A stretch of DNA of 52,828 nt from Thaumarchaeota archaeon CSP1-1 (lineage in GTDB: Archaea; Thermoproteota; Nitrososphaeria; Nitrososphaerales; Nitrosopumilaceae). Both the position numbers and the translations under genes were made by a program. The notes below the pieces were generated by a model. That model did no database searches. It was given only the letters and a program-made list of their open reading frames with translations, and was not told the origin of the DNA. Every line of letters begins with the position of its first letter. Within the stretch, counting starts at the first letter, position 1. This document shows, in pieces, positions 17,038-25,149 of the stretch. Where the stretch lies: positions 1-52,828 of the forward strand of contig LDXL01000010.1 of the NCBI GenBank assembly GCA_001443365.1. Direction: 5' to 3'.

Positions 17038-18900
17038 CTAATTAGAACTATTTTCTTTTGTTGTTCCTTGGTCAGAGGTAGATTCAGATTTTTGTTCTCC
17101 TCCTGTTTGCTTATCTTCTCCTGTTTGTTGGTCTGCATGAGGAGGAGAAACATTTTTGTAAAGTTCTGTAGTTACTTCATTCACTAGTGATTTTAGCGCA
17201 TCTAATTTTGTTTTAATCTGTTTAGCATCTTTGTTAAGAACTTCCTTTAATTCTCGGATTGCATCTGTTATTTTTATGCCCTTTTCTTGTGGGATCTTAT
17301 CTTTAAGATCATGATTTACCAGTTTTTCAGTGGTATAGATGTAACTTTCGGCTTCATTTTTGATATCTATTGCTTCTTTCTTCTTTTTGTCTTCATCAGC
17401 AAATTTTTCAGCGTCTTGTTTTAATTTTTCAATGTCATCTTTTGATAATTTTGAACCTGCCTCAATTGTAATCTTTGCTTCTTTTTTGGTTCCAAGATCC
17501 GTTGCCGTTACATTAAGTATGCCATTTGCATCAATGTCAAATTTTACATCAATTTGTGGAACTCCTCTTGGAGCAGGTGGTAAATCAGTTAGGTTAAAAC
17601 TTCCAAGTGACACATTATCAGCAGCCATTGGTCTTTCTCCTTGTACAACATGAATCGTAACTGCAGTTTGGCTATCTGCAGCAGTAGTGAACACTTTACT
17701 TTTTGAAGTAGGAATAGTTGTATTCCTTTCAATTAGTGGTTCTCTAACACCCCCAAGAGTTTCAATGCCTAGAGTTAATGGAGTTACATCAAGTAGAACT
17801 ATGTCACTAGTAATGTCACCAGCTATGATACCCGCTTGAATTGCAGCACCCATGGCAACAGCTTCCATTGGATCAACTCCAGATTCTGCTTCTTTACCAA
17901 TGAGTGAACTGATGAATTTTCTAACCAATGGTATCCTAGTTGGTCCTCCAATAAGCACAATCTTTGAGATGTCAGATGTAGGCAGTTTAGCATCTTCTAA
18001 TGCTTTTTCAACTGAGGGCTTACATCTTTCTACTATTGGGTTGATTAACTCTTCAAATTTTGCTCTAGTTAGTATAATTTCAAGATTTTTTGTTCCAGAT
18101 GATGGATCATGAAAAATAAAAGGTAAATTAATGTCAGTTTCCATCACAGTTGAGAGCTCAATCTTTGCCTTTTCGGAGGCTTCTCTAATTCTTGTCATTG
18201 CCGTATTATCTGTTGTAAGATCAATCCCAGTTTTTTTTCTAAAATCGTCAACAACATAGTCGATAATTACTTTATCCATATCTGTTCCACCAAGTAAAGT
18301 ATCACCAGAAGTACTCATTACTTCAAAAACTCCACCACCCATTTCCATGATGGTTACATCTAGGGTTCCTCCACCAAAATCAAAAACTAAAATCTTCATT
18401 TCCTGCTTTGATTTATCTAATCCAAATGCAAGAGAAGCAGCTGTAGGTTCGTTGATAATCCTTACAACGTCTAAACCAGCTATTGTACCTGCATCTTTTG
18501 TTGCTTGACGTTGATTATCATCAAAATATGCAGGAACAGTAATAACGGCTTTTTCTATCTTTTCTCCAAGAAATGCTTCGGAATCTTTTTTTATTTTTTG
18601 TAAAATAAAAGCAGAAATTTGTTGAGGTTTGTATTCTTTTCCTTGAAGTTTAAAGATATGATCAGTTCCCATTTTTCTTTTGGCAGCAACTATAGTATTA
18701 TCGGGATTTGTTATAGCTTGACGTCTAGCTGGTTCACCTACAATTAGATCTCCATCCTTACTGATAGCCACATAAGATGGGAAGGCTTTACCGCCAATGG
18801 TAGTACCCTCTGCTGCTGGAATAAGAGTAGGTTTACCTCCCATCATTACTGCAGCAGCTGAATTACTTGTTCCTAAATCAATTCCAATTATTTTAGCCAT
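17038..18900 (-). CDS. dnaK: Chaperone DnaK (Hsp70)
   Basis: A protein of about 620 residues with [15 protein letters not shown] at the N-terminus, the AEAYFDD-like [28 protein letters not shown], and a substrate domain followed by a helical lid and a Gln/Ser/Thr-rich hydrophilic tail. A GTG at 18909 would add three residues, but the ATG at 18900 gives the standard MAKIIGID start and is preceded by GGTGA. It overlaps the grpE stop by 8 nt, implying translational coupling. Confidence 0.98.
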   Translation of the reverse strand: MAKIIGIDLGTSNSAAAVMMGGKPTLIPAAEGTTIGGKAFPSYVAISKDGDLIVGEPARRQAITNPDNTIVAAKRKMGTDHIFKLQGKEYKPQQISAFILQKIKKDSEAFLGEKIEKAVITVPAYFDDNQRQATKDAGTIAGLDVVRIINEPTAASLAFGLDKSKQEMKILVFDFGGGTLDVTIMEMGGGVFEVMSTSGDTLLGGTDMDKVIIDYVVDDFRKKTGIDLTTDNTAMTRIREASEKAKIELSTVMETDINLPFIFHDPSSGTKNLEIILTRAKFEELINPIVERCKPSVEKALEDAKLPTSDISKIVLIGGPTRIPLVRKFISSLIGKEAESGVDPMEAVAMGAAIQAGIIAGDITSDIVLLDVTPLTLGIETLGGVREPLIERNTTIPTSKSKVFTTAADSQTAVTIHVVQGERPMAADNVSLGSFNLTDLPPAPRGVPQIDVKFDIDANGILNVTATDLGTKKEAKITIEAGSKLSKDDIEKLKQDAEKFADEDKKKKEAIDIKNEAESYIYTTEKLVNHDLKDKIPQEKGIKITDAIRELKEVLNKDAKQIKTKLDALKSLVNEVTTELYKNVSPPHADQQTGEDKQTGGEQKSESTSDQGTTKENSSN

Positions 18901-19555
18901 TTTGTTCACCGTTTGAATTATCTAATTTTAGTTTTTTTGATATTTCTACTATGGTTGGCCTAATTACTCTGTTTTGAGAAATATATCCCTTCCTGATTTC
19001 TTTTGTTATAGTATCTTCGTCAAGTGAAGAATCCTCCACAACTGAGACTGCCTCATGAAAGTTTGGATTAAAAATTTCTCCTAATGCATTAATTTTAGTA
19101 ACTCCGTATTCAGATAGTAGAGAGTTCATATTTTTTACTATTGATTCTAAACCTGAAACATCTATTTTTTCATCATTCAGAACTTTTTTTGCAAGGATAA
19201 AATCATCATATATTGAAAGAAAACCTAGCATAAACTTGTCAATTTTTAAATTTACACCATTTTCAATATCTAATTTTGTTTTACGTTCCAAATTTTGGAA
19301 GTCAGCTAGTGCATGTTTTAATTTTTCTTGACATACACCTAGTTTTTGTTCTTCTTTTTCTAATTTCTGCTCCAATTCAGATATTAGTGATTCATTGGAT
19401 TCATTTTCTGGTCCTATTTCTTCTTGAACAGTTTTATTTTCAGATTCCTCTTGTATTGGAAGGGATTTCCCTGATTTTGAATCTTGGTGATTTTTTTCTG
19501 ACAAGCCGAAGTTTTTTTCTCTTAAGGTAATTTTACTTTTATCGTATAATCTCAC
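18893..19555 (-). CDS. grpE: Nucleotide exchange factor GrpE
   Basis: A protein of up to 220 residues with a long N-terminal coiled coil (about 55-110, [14 protein letters not shown]) and the GrpE beta domain ([39 protein letters not shown]). It releases ADP from DnaK. The GTG at 19555 overlaps the upstream gene by 17 nt; a TTG at 19504, giving MSEKNHQDS, is an equally plausible start. It is the first gene of the Hsp70 set and overlaps dnaK. Confidence 0.96.
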   Translation of the reverse strand: MRLYDKSKITLREKNFGLSEKNHQDSKSGKSLPIQEESENKTVQEEIGPENESNESLISELEQKLEKEEQKLGVCQEKLKHALADFQNLERKTKLDIENGVNLKIDKFMLGFLSIYDDFILAKKVLNDEKIDVSGLESIVKNMNSLLSEYGVTKINALGEIFNPNFHEAVSVVEDSSLDEDTITKEIRKGYISQNRVIRPTIVEISKKLKLDNSNGEQNG

Positions 19556-20705
19556 ATAATGGATTTGTTTTAATCATGATTAGATCAGCTTCTTTTCGCT
19601 TTTTCATGATGTTTTCATAATCGTATTTAGAACAAACAACAACTACTGTGGTTTTATCACTATGAAACAAGTCATAATTTGGGCCTTCGAAGGCTTCTAC
19701 ATCGCCAATATAATCCCGTAACTTTAATGTAAGATTTTGAAGCATTTCAATTTTATCTCCTCTCATAGCATGCTGATCCAATGTCCACGAAAGCGCGATT
19801 TTTGTTCGACTAGCTTTTAGATCATTTTTCTTTAGAGTAGACCTAATTTCATCTATTAATCGTTTAATGTAACCATCAATTCCCTTGATGCTTCCATTAA
19901 CCAAATACATTAGAGTATTTGCACCCTCAATAGAAGTTCCTAAGGAACGTAGATCATATAGACTATTTATCATATCATCTAAAAAAATATCATTAAAAGT
20001 ATCAGATGTTAAATCAGATTTAGTATTATCATCTAGTGCAAACTTACACACTTCAAGAACACTACATAATCCAGAAAATCTAGAAAGTATGTTTATCGCA
20101 TGAAAATGTTCTGAAGAAGAAATAGCTACAAATTTTTTTTCTTTTTTACCACTAGAAAGCAATTCGGAAAGCGTTTCATCCTTTTTGCTATTAAAAGAAC
20201 CAATTACGTTTGGTGTTTGAGTTGGATCTGATAGTGGAAAATAGTAATATGAAATAGATTTCCCAACCTCTAATCCCGTTACATGTTCAAGTAATGAAAT
20301 ATTTTCATTATTTCCACCAAATCCAGTGCCAAGATTGTAAATTACAGAACTACCCTTCTTTAGTTGACTAGTTGCATCTTTGAATTTCGAATGAACTTCA
20401 GTTTTAGTATCTTGTCCTGTTTTTCTGATTCGTGGAGTAAAGAAAAGATATTGTGCTTTTGATACAGCAATGTCAATTGGTTCCATTGCCAATAAAGGTT
20501 CATCTTCCTTGAACGAAGAAACATTTGGATATGTTTTTGCAATATCGGCTTTAATGGATATAGCCGATGGTGTAGTTTCATCTATAATTTGGACATCTGC
20601 GCCTTTAATTGCCATTTGGCAGGCAAGGGAGTATCCCTCAGTACTAAGCCCATAAACAACAACTTTAGCTCCCCCCATTTCATTTGAGCTAGGCAAATAA
20701 CCCAA
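19539..20705 (-). CDS. Rossmann-fold, UDP-sugar-dehydrogenase-like protein (function uncertain)
   Basis: A 388-residue protein. Residues about 13-45 form a dinucleotide-binding beta-alpha-beta unit (KVVVYGLSTEGYSLACQMAIKGADVQIIDE). The following region with SSVIYNLGTGFGGNNENISLLEHVTG recalls the first domain of UDP-glucose/GDP-mannose dehydrogenases, but the catalytic cysteine motif is not obvious. It starts at TTG 20705 or at ATG 20678 (MGGAKVVVYG). Its end overlaps grpE by 17 nt, so the genes are probably co-transcribed, and it is divergent from a DUF354 gene. It may have a sugar or redox-related role. Confidence 0.6.
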   Translation of the reverse strand: MGYLPSSNEMGGAKVVVYGLSTEGYSLACQMAIKGADVQIIDETTPSAISIKADIAKTYPNVSSFKEDEPLLAMEPIDIAVSKAQYLFFTPRIRKTGQDTKTEVHSKFKDATSQLKKGSSVIYNLGTGFGGNNENISLLEHVTGLEVGKSISYYYFPLSDPTQTPNVIGSFNSKKDETLSELLSSGKKEKKFVAISSSEHFHAINILSRFSGLCSVLEVCKFALDDNTKSDLTSDTFNDIFLDDMINSLYDLRSLGTSIEGANTLMYLVNGSIKGIDGYIKRLIDEIRSTLKKNDLKASRTKIALSWTLDQHAMRGDKIEMLQNLTLKLRDYIGDVEAFEGPNYDLFHSDKTTVVVVCSKYDYENIMKKRKEADLIMIKTNPLCEIIR

Positions 20706-20743
20706 GAAAAACTTATTGAACTTCCAAATTCAATGAAAAATAC

Positions 20744-21778
20744 TTGAAAATTTGGTTTGATATCCTTACTCCAAAGCAATTACTGTTTTTTGAGCCCATG
20801 ATTAGACAATTTCAAAAAAATCATCATGTAATCTGTACTTCAAGAAATTATCGGGAAGTAACTAAACTAGCAAAATTAAGAAAATCAAACCTAATATTTG
20901 TGGGAAAACATGGAGGGGCTGAAAAATACGATAAACTGAATGCCAGTACCAATAGAATAAATCAGCTTTCAAAGATTATTAACAATCATTTGCCTGATAT
21001 TGCAGTTAGTTTTTGTTCACCTGAGGCATCACGTGTTGCCTATGGATTAGGAATAAAGCACATCGCTTTTTCAGATTCTCCTCACGCTGAAGCAGTAATG
21101 AGATTATCAGTTCCTCTTGTTCAAAAATTACTTATTCCTTGGGTAATCCCAAAAAAAGAATTCATAAGATTTGGAATAGACAAAAAAAATATTTTACAAT
21201 ACAAAGGCATAGATGCTGCATCAATAGCAAAACGAAGTCTTGGTCAGAAAATTAAACTTCCATTTAATAATAAAAGAAAAACTATTCTAATTAGAGTAGA
21301 AGAGGATCAGGCTGCTTACTCTGCTAAAAATACAAAAAAAACTGTTATGATTATCAAAAGTATAATCAAAGAATTTAGTAATGAAAATATTTTGGTTTTA
21401 GGTAGATATGGTTCTCAGATACAATTTCTTAATCGAACATTTGGGAAAAAGATAAAAATTTTAAACAAAGTAATAGATGGAAAGATGTTATTATCAAATG
21501 TAGATGTTTTTGTTGGTTCAGGAGGAACAATGACTGCTGAAGCTGCATTACTTGGAATTCCCACTATTTCCTATAATGCAGTACCAAATTTGATAGAAAG
21601 TTATCTTGTCAAGAACAAACTTGTAAAAAGAGAGATTAATCCTAAACAATTAGTACGATCTATAAGAAAATTCATCAGCTCTTCAAATATCGATTACAAA
21701 AAAAGAGCAAAAAAGGCGCTAAACTCTATGGAAGATCCTTATACTAAACTTGTAAAAGCAATTTGTACATTGGTTTAA
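20744..21778 (+). CDS. DUF354 family protein (glycosyltransferase-B-like fold)
   Basis: A 344-residue protein starting at TTG (MKIWFDILTPKQLLFFEPM). The opening WFDI-TPKQ segment, SFCSPEASRVAYGLGIKHIAFSDSPHAEAV and the C-terminal GSGGTMTAEAALLGIPTIS nucleotide-sugar-binding-like loop match DUF354. This is an archaeal/bacterial family resembling UDP-GlcNAc 2-epimerases and GT-B transferases. It is divergent from the sugar-dehydrogenase-like gene with a 38-bp gap, which hints at a shared carbohydrate pathway. The substrate is not known. Confidence 0.85.
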   Translation: MKIWFDILTPKQLLFFEPMIRQFQKNHHVICTSRNYREVTKLAKLRKSNLIFVGKHGGAEKYDKLNASTNRINQLSKIINNHLPDIAVSFCSPEASRVAYGLGIKHIAFSDSPHAEAVMRLSVPLVQKLLIPWVIPKKEFIRFGIDKKNILQYKGIDAASIAKRSLGQKIKLPFNNKRKTILIRVEEDQAAYSAKNTKKTVMIIKSIIKEFSNENILVLGRYGSQIQFLNRTFGKKIKILNKVIDGKMLLSNVDVFVGSGGTMTAEAALLGIPTISYNAVPNLIESYLVKNKLVKREINPKQLVRSIRKFISSSNIDYKKRAKKALNSMEDPYTKLVKAICTLV

Positions 21779-21870
21779 GTTCTAATATTCAGATTTTTTC
21801 CTTTATTAGATTGCATTGCAGACAATAGAAAATAACATTAAGGGATTCTAAACTTAAAACCACGTCCGGC

Positions 21871-21960
21871 AGCCCGGTAGAGGATTATTCCACCGAATGT
21901 AGTGGTCAAGCATAGGGGCCTTTGGAGCCCTTGACCCCAGTTCGAATCTGGGCCGGGCTA
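21871..21960 (+). tRNA. tRNA-Gln(TTG) with D-arm intron
   Basis: The acceptor stem is AGCCCGG with CCGGGCT and discriminator A. The anticodon arm is GGGGC-CTTTGGA-GCCCT with anticodon TTG, and the T arm CCCAG-TTCGAAT-CTGGG. The D arm only folds if 17 nt (21881-21897) are removed, giving TAGTGTAGTGGTCAAGCAT. The mature RNA is 73 nt. It supplies the substrate for GatDE and has no encoded CCA. Confidence 0.93.
21881..21897 (+). other. 17-nt tRNA intron between tRNA positions 10 and 11 (bulge-helix-bulge)
   Basis: The precursor can form the splicing endonuclease substrate: central 4-bp helix CGGT (tRNA nt 5-8) with ACCG inside the intron, 3-nt bulges AGA and AAT, and an inner GGA/TCC hairpin with TTAT loop. 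Cutting after the second base of each bulge removes exactly the 17 nt that also disrupt alignment to normal tRNA-Gln. The outer exon-exon helix is poor, so this is a relaxed motif. Confidence 0.85.
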
Positions 21961-21993
21961 TTCATTTCTATTAGATCAACCATATGGAAAATT

Positions 21994-22764
21994 CTAGAAG
22001 TCTAATTTGGTAAGTAATTTTGTGGCTACAACAAATAAACCAGAAGCAAGGACAATTAAAATTAACATCTCCAGTAATACAAAATTAGAAAAGCTGCCAA
22101 AAACTCCAGCTCTAATTACATCAACCAGATATGTTAATGGATTAAGATAAAATGCTGAAGCAAGTGGCTCTGGTGTACCTGATGCAGGATAAAATGCAGT
22201 ACTAACGAATGCAAAAAACAAGAACACCGTATTAATAATTACATTAAATCCTTCACTTGACCTTAACCTAGTTGAAATAATTGATGCTATTGAACCAAAC
22301 AAAAGAGAACCTGTAACAGAAGCAAAAATAATAATTGGTATAGTAATTAATGAAAATTCACTTGATTCTGAAAAAACAGGATAAGCTATAAATGCAATCA
22401 AAGTTGCACTTACCAATCCAACAATTCCTATGGTGACAACATTGCTTAGAATGTAATGAGCTCGTGTAAATGGACCAGATAAAATTTGTTCAAACATTCC
22501 ATGTCGTCTATCATTCCAAATGATAATTCCAGAAATTAACGTGCTATTCATTATGTTAAAACCAATCATGCCAGTAGACAAGTATGCAGGATAATTCAAT
22601 TCTCTGTTTTCAAAGGGTACGACGTCAATAAGTGACGTATATGCAAATCCGGCAACAAAAATATAGATTAGAGGAAAGATTACTTGCCATATTAGAAATC
22701 CTGGATTAAGGGCAATGGTGAGATTTCTATTAACTAATCTAAGTATCGGATTCATTTGATTCAT
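21994..22764 (-). CDS. ABC-2 type transporter permease
   Basis: A 256-residue protein with about six hydrophobic segments. It has the ABC-2 permease pattern (NYPAYLSTGMIGFNIMNSTLISG, GMFEQILSGPFTRAHYILSN, SSEGFNVIINTVFLFFAFVSTAFYP, NPLTYLVDVIRAG), typical of DrrB/NodJ-like exporters. It pairs with the upstream ATPase gene on the same strand; its start overlaps the natural end of that gene's reading frame by 26 bp. It probably exports lipid or drug-like compounds; the substrate is unknown. Confidence 0.93.
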   Translation of the reverse strand: MNQMNPILRLVNRNLTIALNPGFLIWQVIFPLIYIFVAGFAYTSLIDVVPFENRELNYPAYLSTGMIGFNIMNSTLISGIIIWNDRRHGMFEQILSGPFTRAHYILSNVVTIGIVGLVSATLIAFIAYPVFSESSEFSLITIPIIIFASVTGSLLFGSIASIISTRLRSSEGFNVIINTVFLFFAFVSTAFYPASGTPEPLASAFYLNPLTYLVDVIRAGVFGSFSNFVLLEMLILIVLASGLFVVATKLLTKLDF

Positions 22765-22954
22765 TCACTACTTTAAGAAATATTTCTTCAAGATTAGTCG
22801 GCATAGCAGAAAGATCTTCTATTGTAATATTATTAGAATTCAAAATTTGTAAAACTTTCATCAATACGACTTCAGATTCATCAGAAATAATTGTAATATT
22901 TGTGCCTGAATTGAAATCAATTTTACAATCTTTAACGTCATTGAATAAAATTTT
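22739..22954 (-). pseudogene. C-terminal remainder of the ABC ATPase after an in-frame stop
   Basis: After the TAA at 22957-22955 the same frame continues for about 70 codons to a TAG at 22741-22739. The translated continuation (KILFNDVKD ... NLEEIFLKVV) is the usual C-terminal domain of DrrA-like ATPases, whose last motif is LEEIFL. It has no good start codon of its own near its beginning. It is therefore the tail of the ATPase gene, separated by one stop codon, and overlaps the permease start as expected for a coupled pair. Confidence 0.75.
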
Positions 22955-23680
22955 TTATTTTTCATTAACTTGAACTAGATGAATTTTTATTGTCTTTTTA
23001 CTTCCAAATCTCTTTTTAAGATCATCTGGAGAATCTACTGCAATTATTCTTCCTTTGTTTATAATCGCAACTTCATCGCAAATGTATTCAGCCTCTGTTA
23101 AAATATGAGTAGTAAAAAAAATTGTTAGCCCATCTTTTACTTTCATTTTTAAAAAATCAAGTAAGTTTCTTCTAGCGGAAGGGTCTAGCCCAATGGTAGG
23201 TTCGTCCAAAAAAAGAAGATCCATATCATGCATAAATTCTCGTGCTACCTGGAGCCTACGTCTTTGACCAATGGATAGATCTTCGGTTTTCTTTTTACGA
23301 ATTTCATTCAAGTCAAAGTCCGAAAGTAATTCCTCTACTCTTTTTTTCCTAATTTTTCCAGGTACGTCCCACATCAATCCATATTTTTCAAGTGATTTTT
23401 CAACAGAAAGAGAAGGTTCGTAACTTGGTTGCTGCAAAACAACTCCTATCCTATGTCGTACTTGTAGAGGATTCTCTTTGGCATTAATTCCTAGAATGGT
23501 CAATTCTCCACTAGTGGGTGGGATCAGAGTAGTCAAAAGTTTAATTGTTGTAGATTTTCCTGCTCCGTTAGGTCCTAAAAACCCAAAAACTTGACCAGAT
23601 TTAACAGAGAGATCTATTCCATCAACAGCATTTACCGAATTATATGATTTGTATAGAGATTTTGCAATTATGCTAGACAT
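22955..23680 (-). CDS. ABC transporter ATP-binding protein (interrupted by in-frame TAA)
   Basis: 241 residues before the stop, containing the whole nucleotide-binding domain: Walker A GPNGAGKST at 36-44, the Q-loop VVLQQPSYEP, signature LSIGQRRRLQVA, Walker B LLFLDEPTIGLD and the H-loop TTHILTEAE. It belongs to the DrrA/CcmA-type exporters. Relatives run to about 310 residues; here TAA follows GAA AAA and the missing tail is encoded in frame just downstream (22954-22739). The NBD may work alone if the stop is real. A single-base sequence error, nonsense mutation or stop readthrough are the alternatives. Confidence 0.88.
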   Translation of the reverse strand: MSSIIAKSLYKSYNSVNAVDGIDLSVKSGQVFGFLGPNGAGKSTTIKLLTTLIPPTSGELTILGINAKENPLQVRHRIGVVLQQPSYEPSLSVEKSLEKYGLMWDVPGKIRKKRVEELLSDFDLNEIRKKKTEDLSIGQRRRLQVAREFMHDMDLLFLDEPTIGLDPSARRNLLDFLKMKVKDGLTIFFTTHILTEAEYICDEVAIINKGRIIAVDSPDDLKKRFGSKKTIKIHLVQVNEK

Positions 23681-23754
23681 AATTTGGTCTGCGATCTGCC
23701 CACTAATTTAGTTAATGTAATTTTTATTAGGACATAATAGTAACAAACACTGAT

Positions 23755-25149
23755 TTGTCTGAATTTGAGACACTTTTGAATAAACTTCTTGAACAAAGAT
23801 CGGAACTTACTAGATCTGATATTGAAGAAAAAATTAAGCAGAAGAAAGAAAAAATTGGAGCTGGATACCTTACCGATCAAGGCGCACTTTTCCTTATAGC
23901 ATCAGATCTTGGCGTATCTCTATCAGAACCTCTAAAAGTTGAAATGGGCTTAAAAGATCTTTACGTTGGGGCAAAAGAAATTTCTTTAGAAACCCGTGTA
24001 TTGAATTTCTCTCCAGCAAAACAATATTCTAGAAAAGATGGCACACCTTTCTTTTTACGAACTATGACTGTGTATGATGGGAATGCAACTGCAAGTGTAA
24101 AGCTTTGGGATGAGAAAGCAAACTTACCTGGGATTGAAGATCTTAAACCTGGAGATCTAATCAAAATCATTAAAGCATATGTAAAATCAGATCTTAATGG
24201 AAGTCCTACAATTAACATTGGTTCAGGGTCTAATATAGAAACCGTTGATATTGACAGTGATATTCCCGCAATAGATTCTATTACAAAAGATGTGAGTTCA
24301 ATTAAAGAAAATGAAAACAACTTGGTAGTTTCAGGAACAATTGATGGAATTATCAATACTATGGAATTTACAAATTCCCGTGGTCAGCCTGGAAAAGCTC
24401 TAAGATTAAGATTGAAAGGAAGTGATGGTAATTCTGTCAGGATTGTTCTATGGGGAAAAGATGAATCATCTATTCCTAAAATGATTTTTCCAGGGGCAAA
24501 ATCTACTCTTTTTGGAGTTCGAACAAAAACTGGCAATCAAGGTCTCGAAATTCATGGTAATGAAGCCACAATAATGAGAATTGAAGGTGAAAAAGAGGTA
24601 AAACCAGTTGTAACCCGAATTTTATCAATTTCAAAAAACGATGCTGGAAAGAGTATGGTACTTAGTGTTGATACTAATAGAAATATGTTCAAAATTACGG
24701 ATTTAGCTGGAAAAATAAAATTATTCAAGGAAGGGGAGATTATTGAATGCATGCCATCAAAAGCATACGGAAACTCTATCGTATTAGATGATGATTCATT
24801 TGTAAGGAAAGTGGAGAATGAAAATATTCCATCCTTATCTGATCTTAGAACAAAAATTTCTGATGTAAAAATAGGTGATGACTATTGTATTGAAGCTATA
24901 ATTTTGAAGAAACTTGAACGCCGTGAAGTTCAAACAAAAACTGGCGAATCAATTTCTTTAGGTGAAATGTATGTTGAGGATGATACTGGTCCTATATCTG
25001 TAAAGGGTTGGAGAAACCAAGCAAGTCTTCTTGACAAGCTTTCAATTGGCGAAGTAGTGTCAGTGACAGGACTTGCCGCTAAAACTGGCTTAGACAATAA
25101 AATAGAATTATTTTTAACACCGTTTTCTACTATCATTAAGAAAAATTAA
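23755..25149 (+). CDS. Replication protein A-like ssDNA-binding protein (multiple OB folds)
   Basis: A 464-residue protein starting at TTG (MSEFETLLNKLLEQ). After an N-terminal helical region of about 65 residues there are successive OB-fold units, recognisable from KDGTPFFLRTMTVYDGNATASVKLWDEKA, then GQPGKALRLRLKGSDGNSVRIVLWGKDE, and a C-terminal copy with EMYVEDDTGPISVKGWRNQ. This is the archaeal RPA/RpaA arrangement without the zinc finger of euryarchaeal forms. It protects ssDNA in replication and repair. The end overlaps the convergent lhr gene by 4 bp. Confidence 0.9.
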   Translation: MSEFETLLNKLLEQRSELTRSDIEEKIKQKKEKIGAGYLTDQGALFLIASDLGVSLSEPLKVEMGLKDLYVGAKEISLETRVLNFSPAKQYSRKDGTPFFLRTMTVYDGNATASVKLWDEKANLPGIEDLKPGDLIKIIKAYVKSDLNGSPTINIGSGSNIETVDIDSDIPAIDSITKDVSSIKENENNLVVSGTIDGIINTMEFTNSRGQPGKALRLRLKGSDGNSVRIVLWGKDESSIPKMIFPGAKSTLFGVRTKTGNQGLEIHGNEATIMRIEGEKEVKPVVTRILSISKNDAGKSMVLSVDTNRNMFKITDLAGKIKLFKEGEIIECMPSKAYGNSIVLDDDSFVRKVENENIPSLSDLRTKISDVKIGDDYCIEAIILKKLERREVQTKTGESISLGEMYVEDDTGPISVKGWRNQASLLDKLSIGEVVSVTGLAAKTGLDNKIELFLTPFSTIIKKN

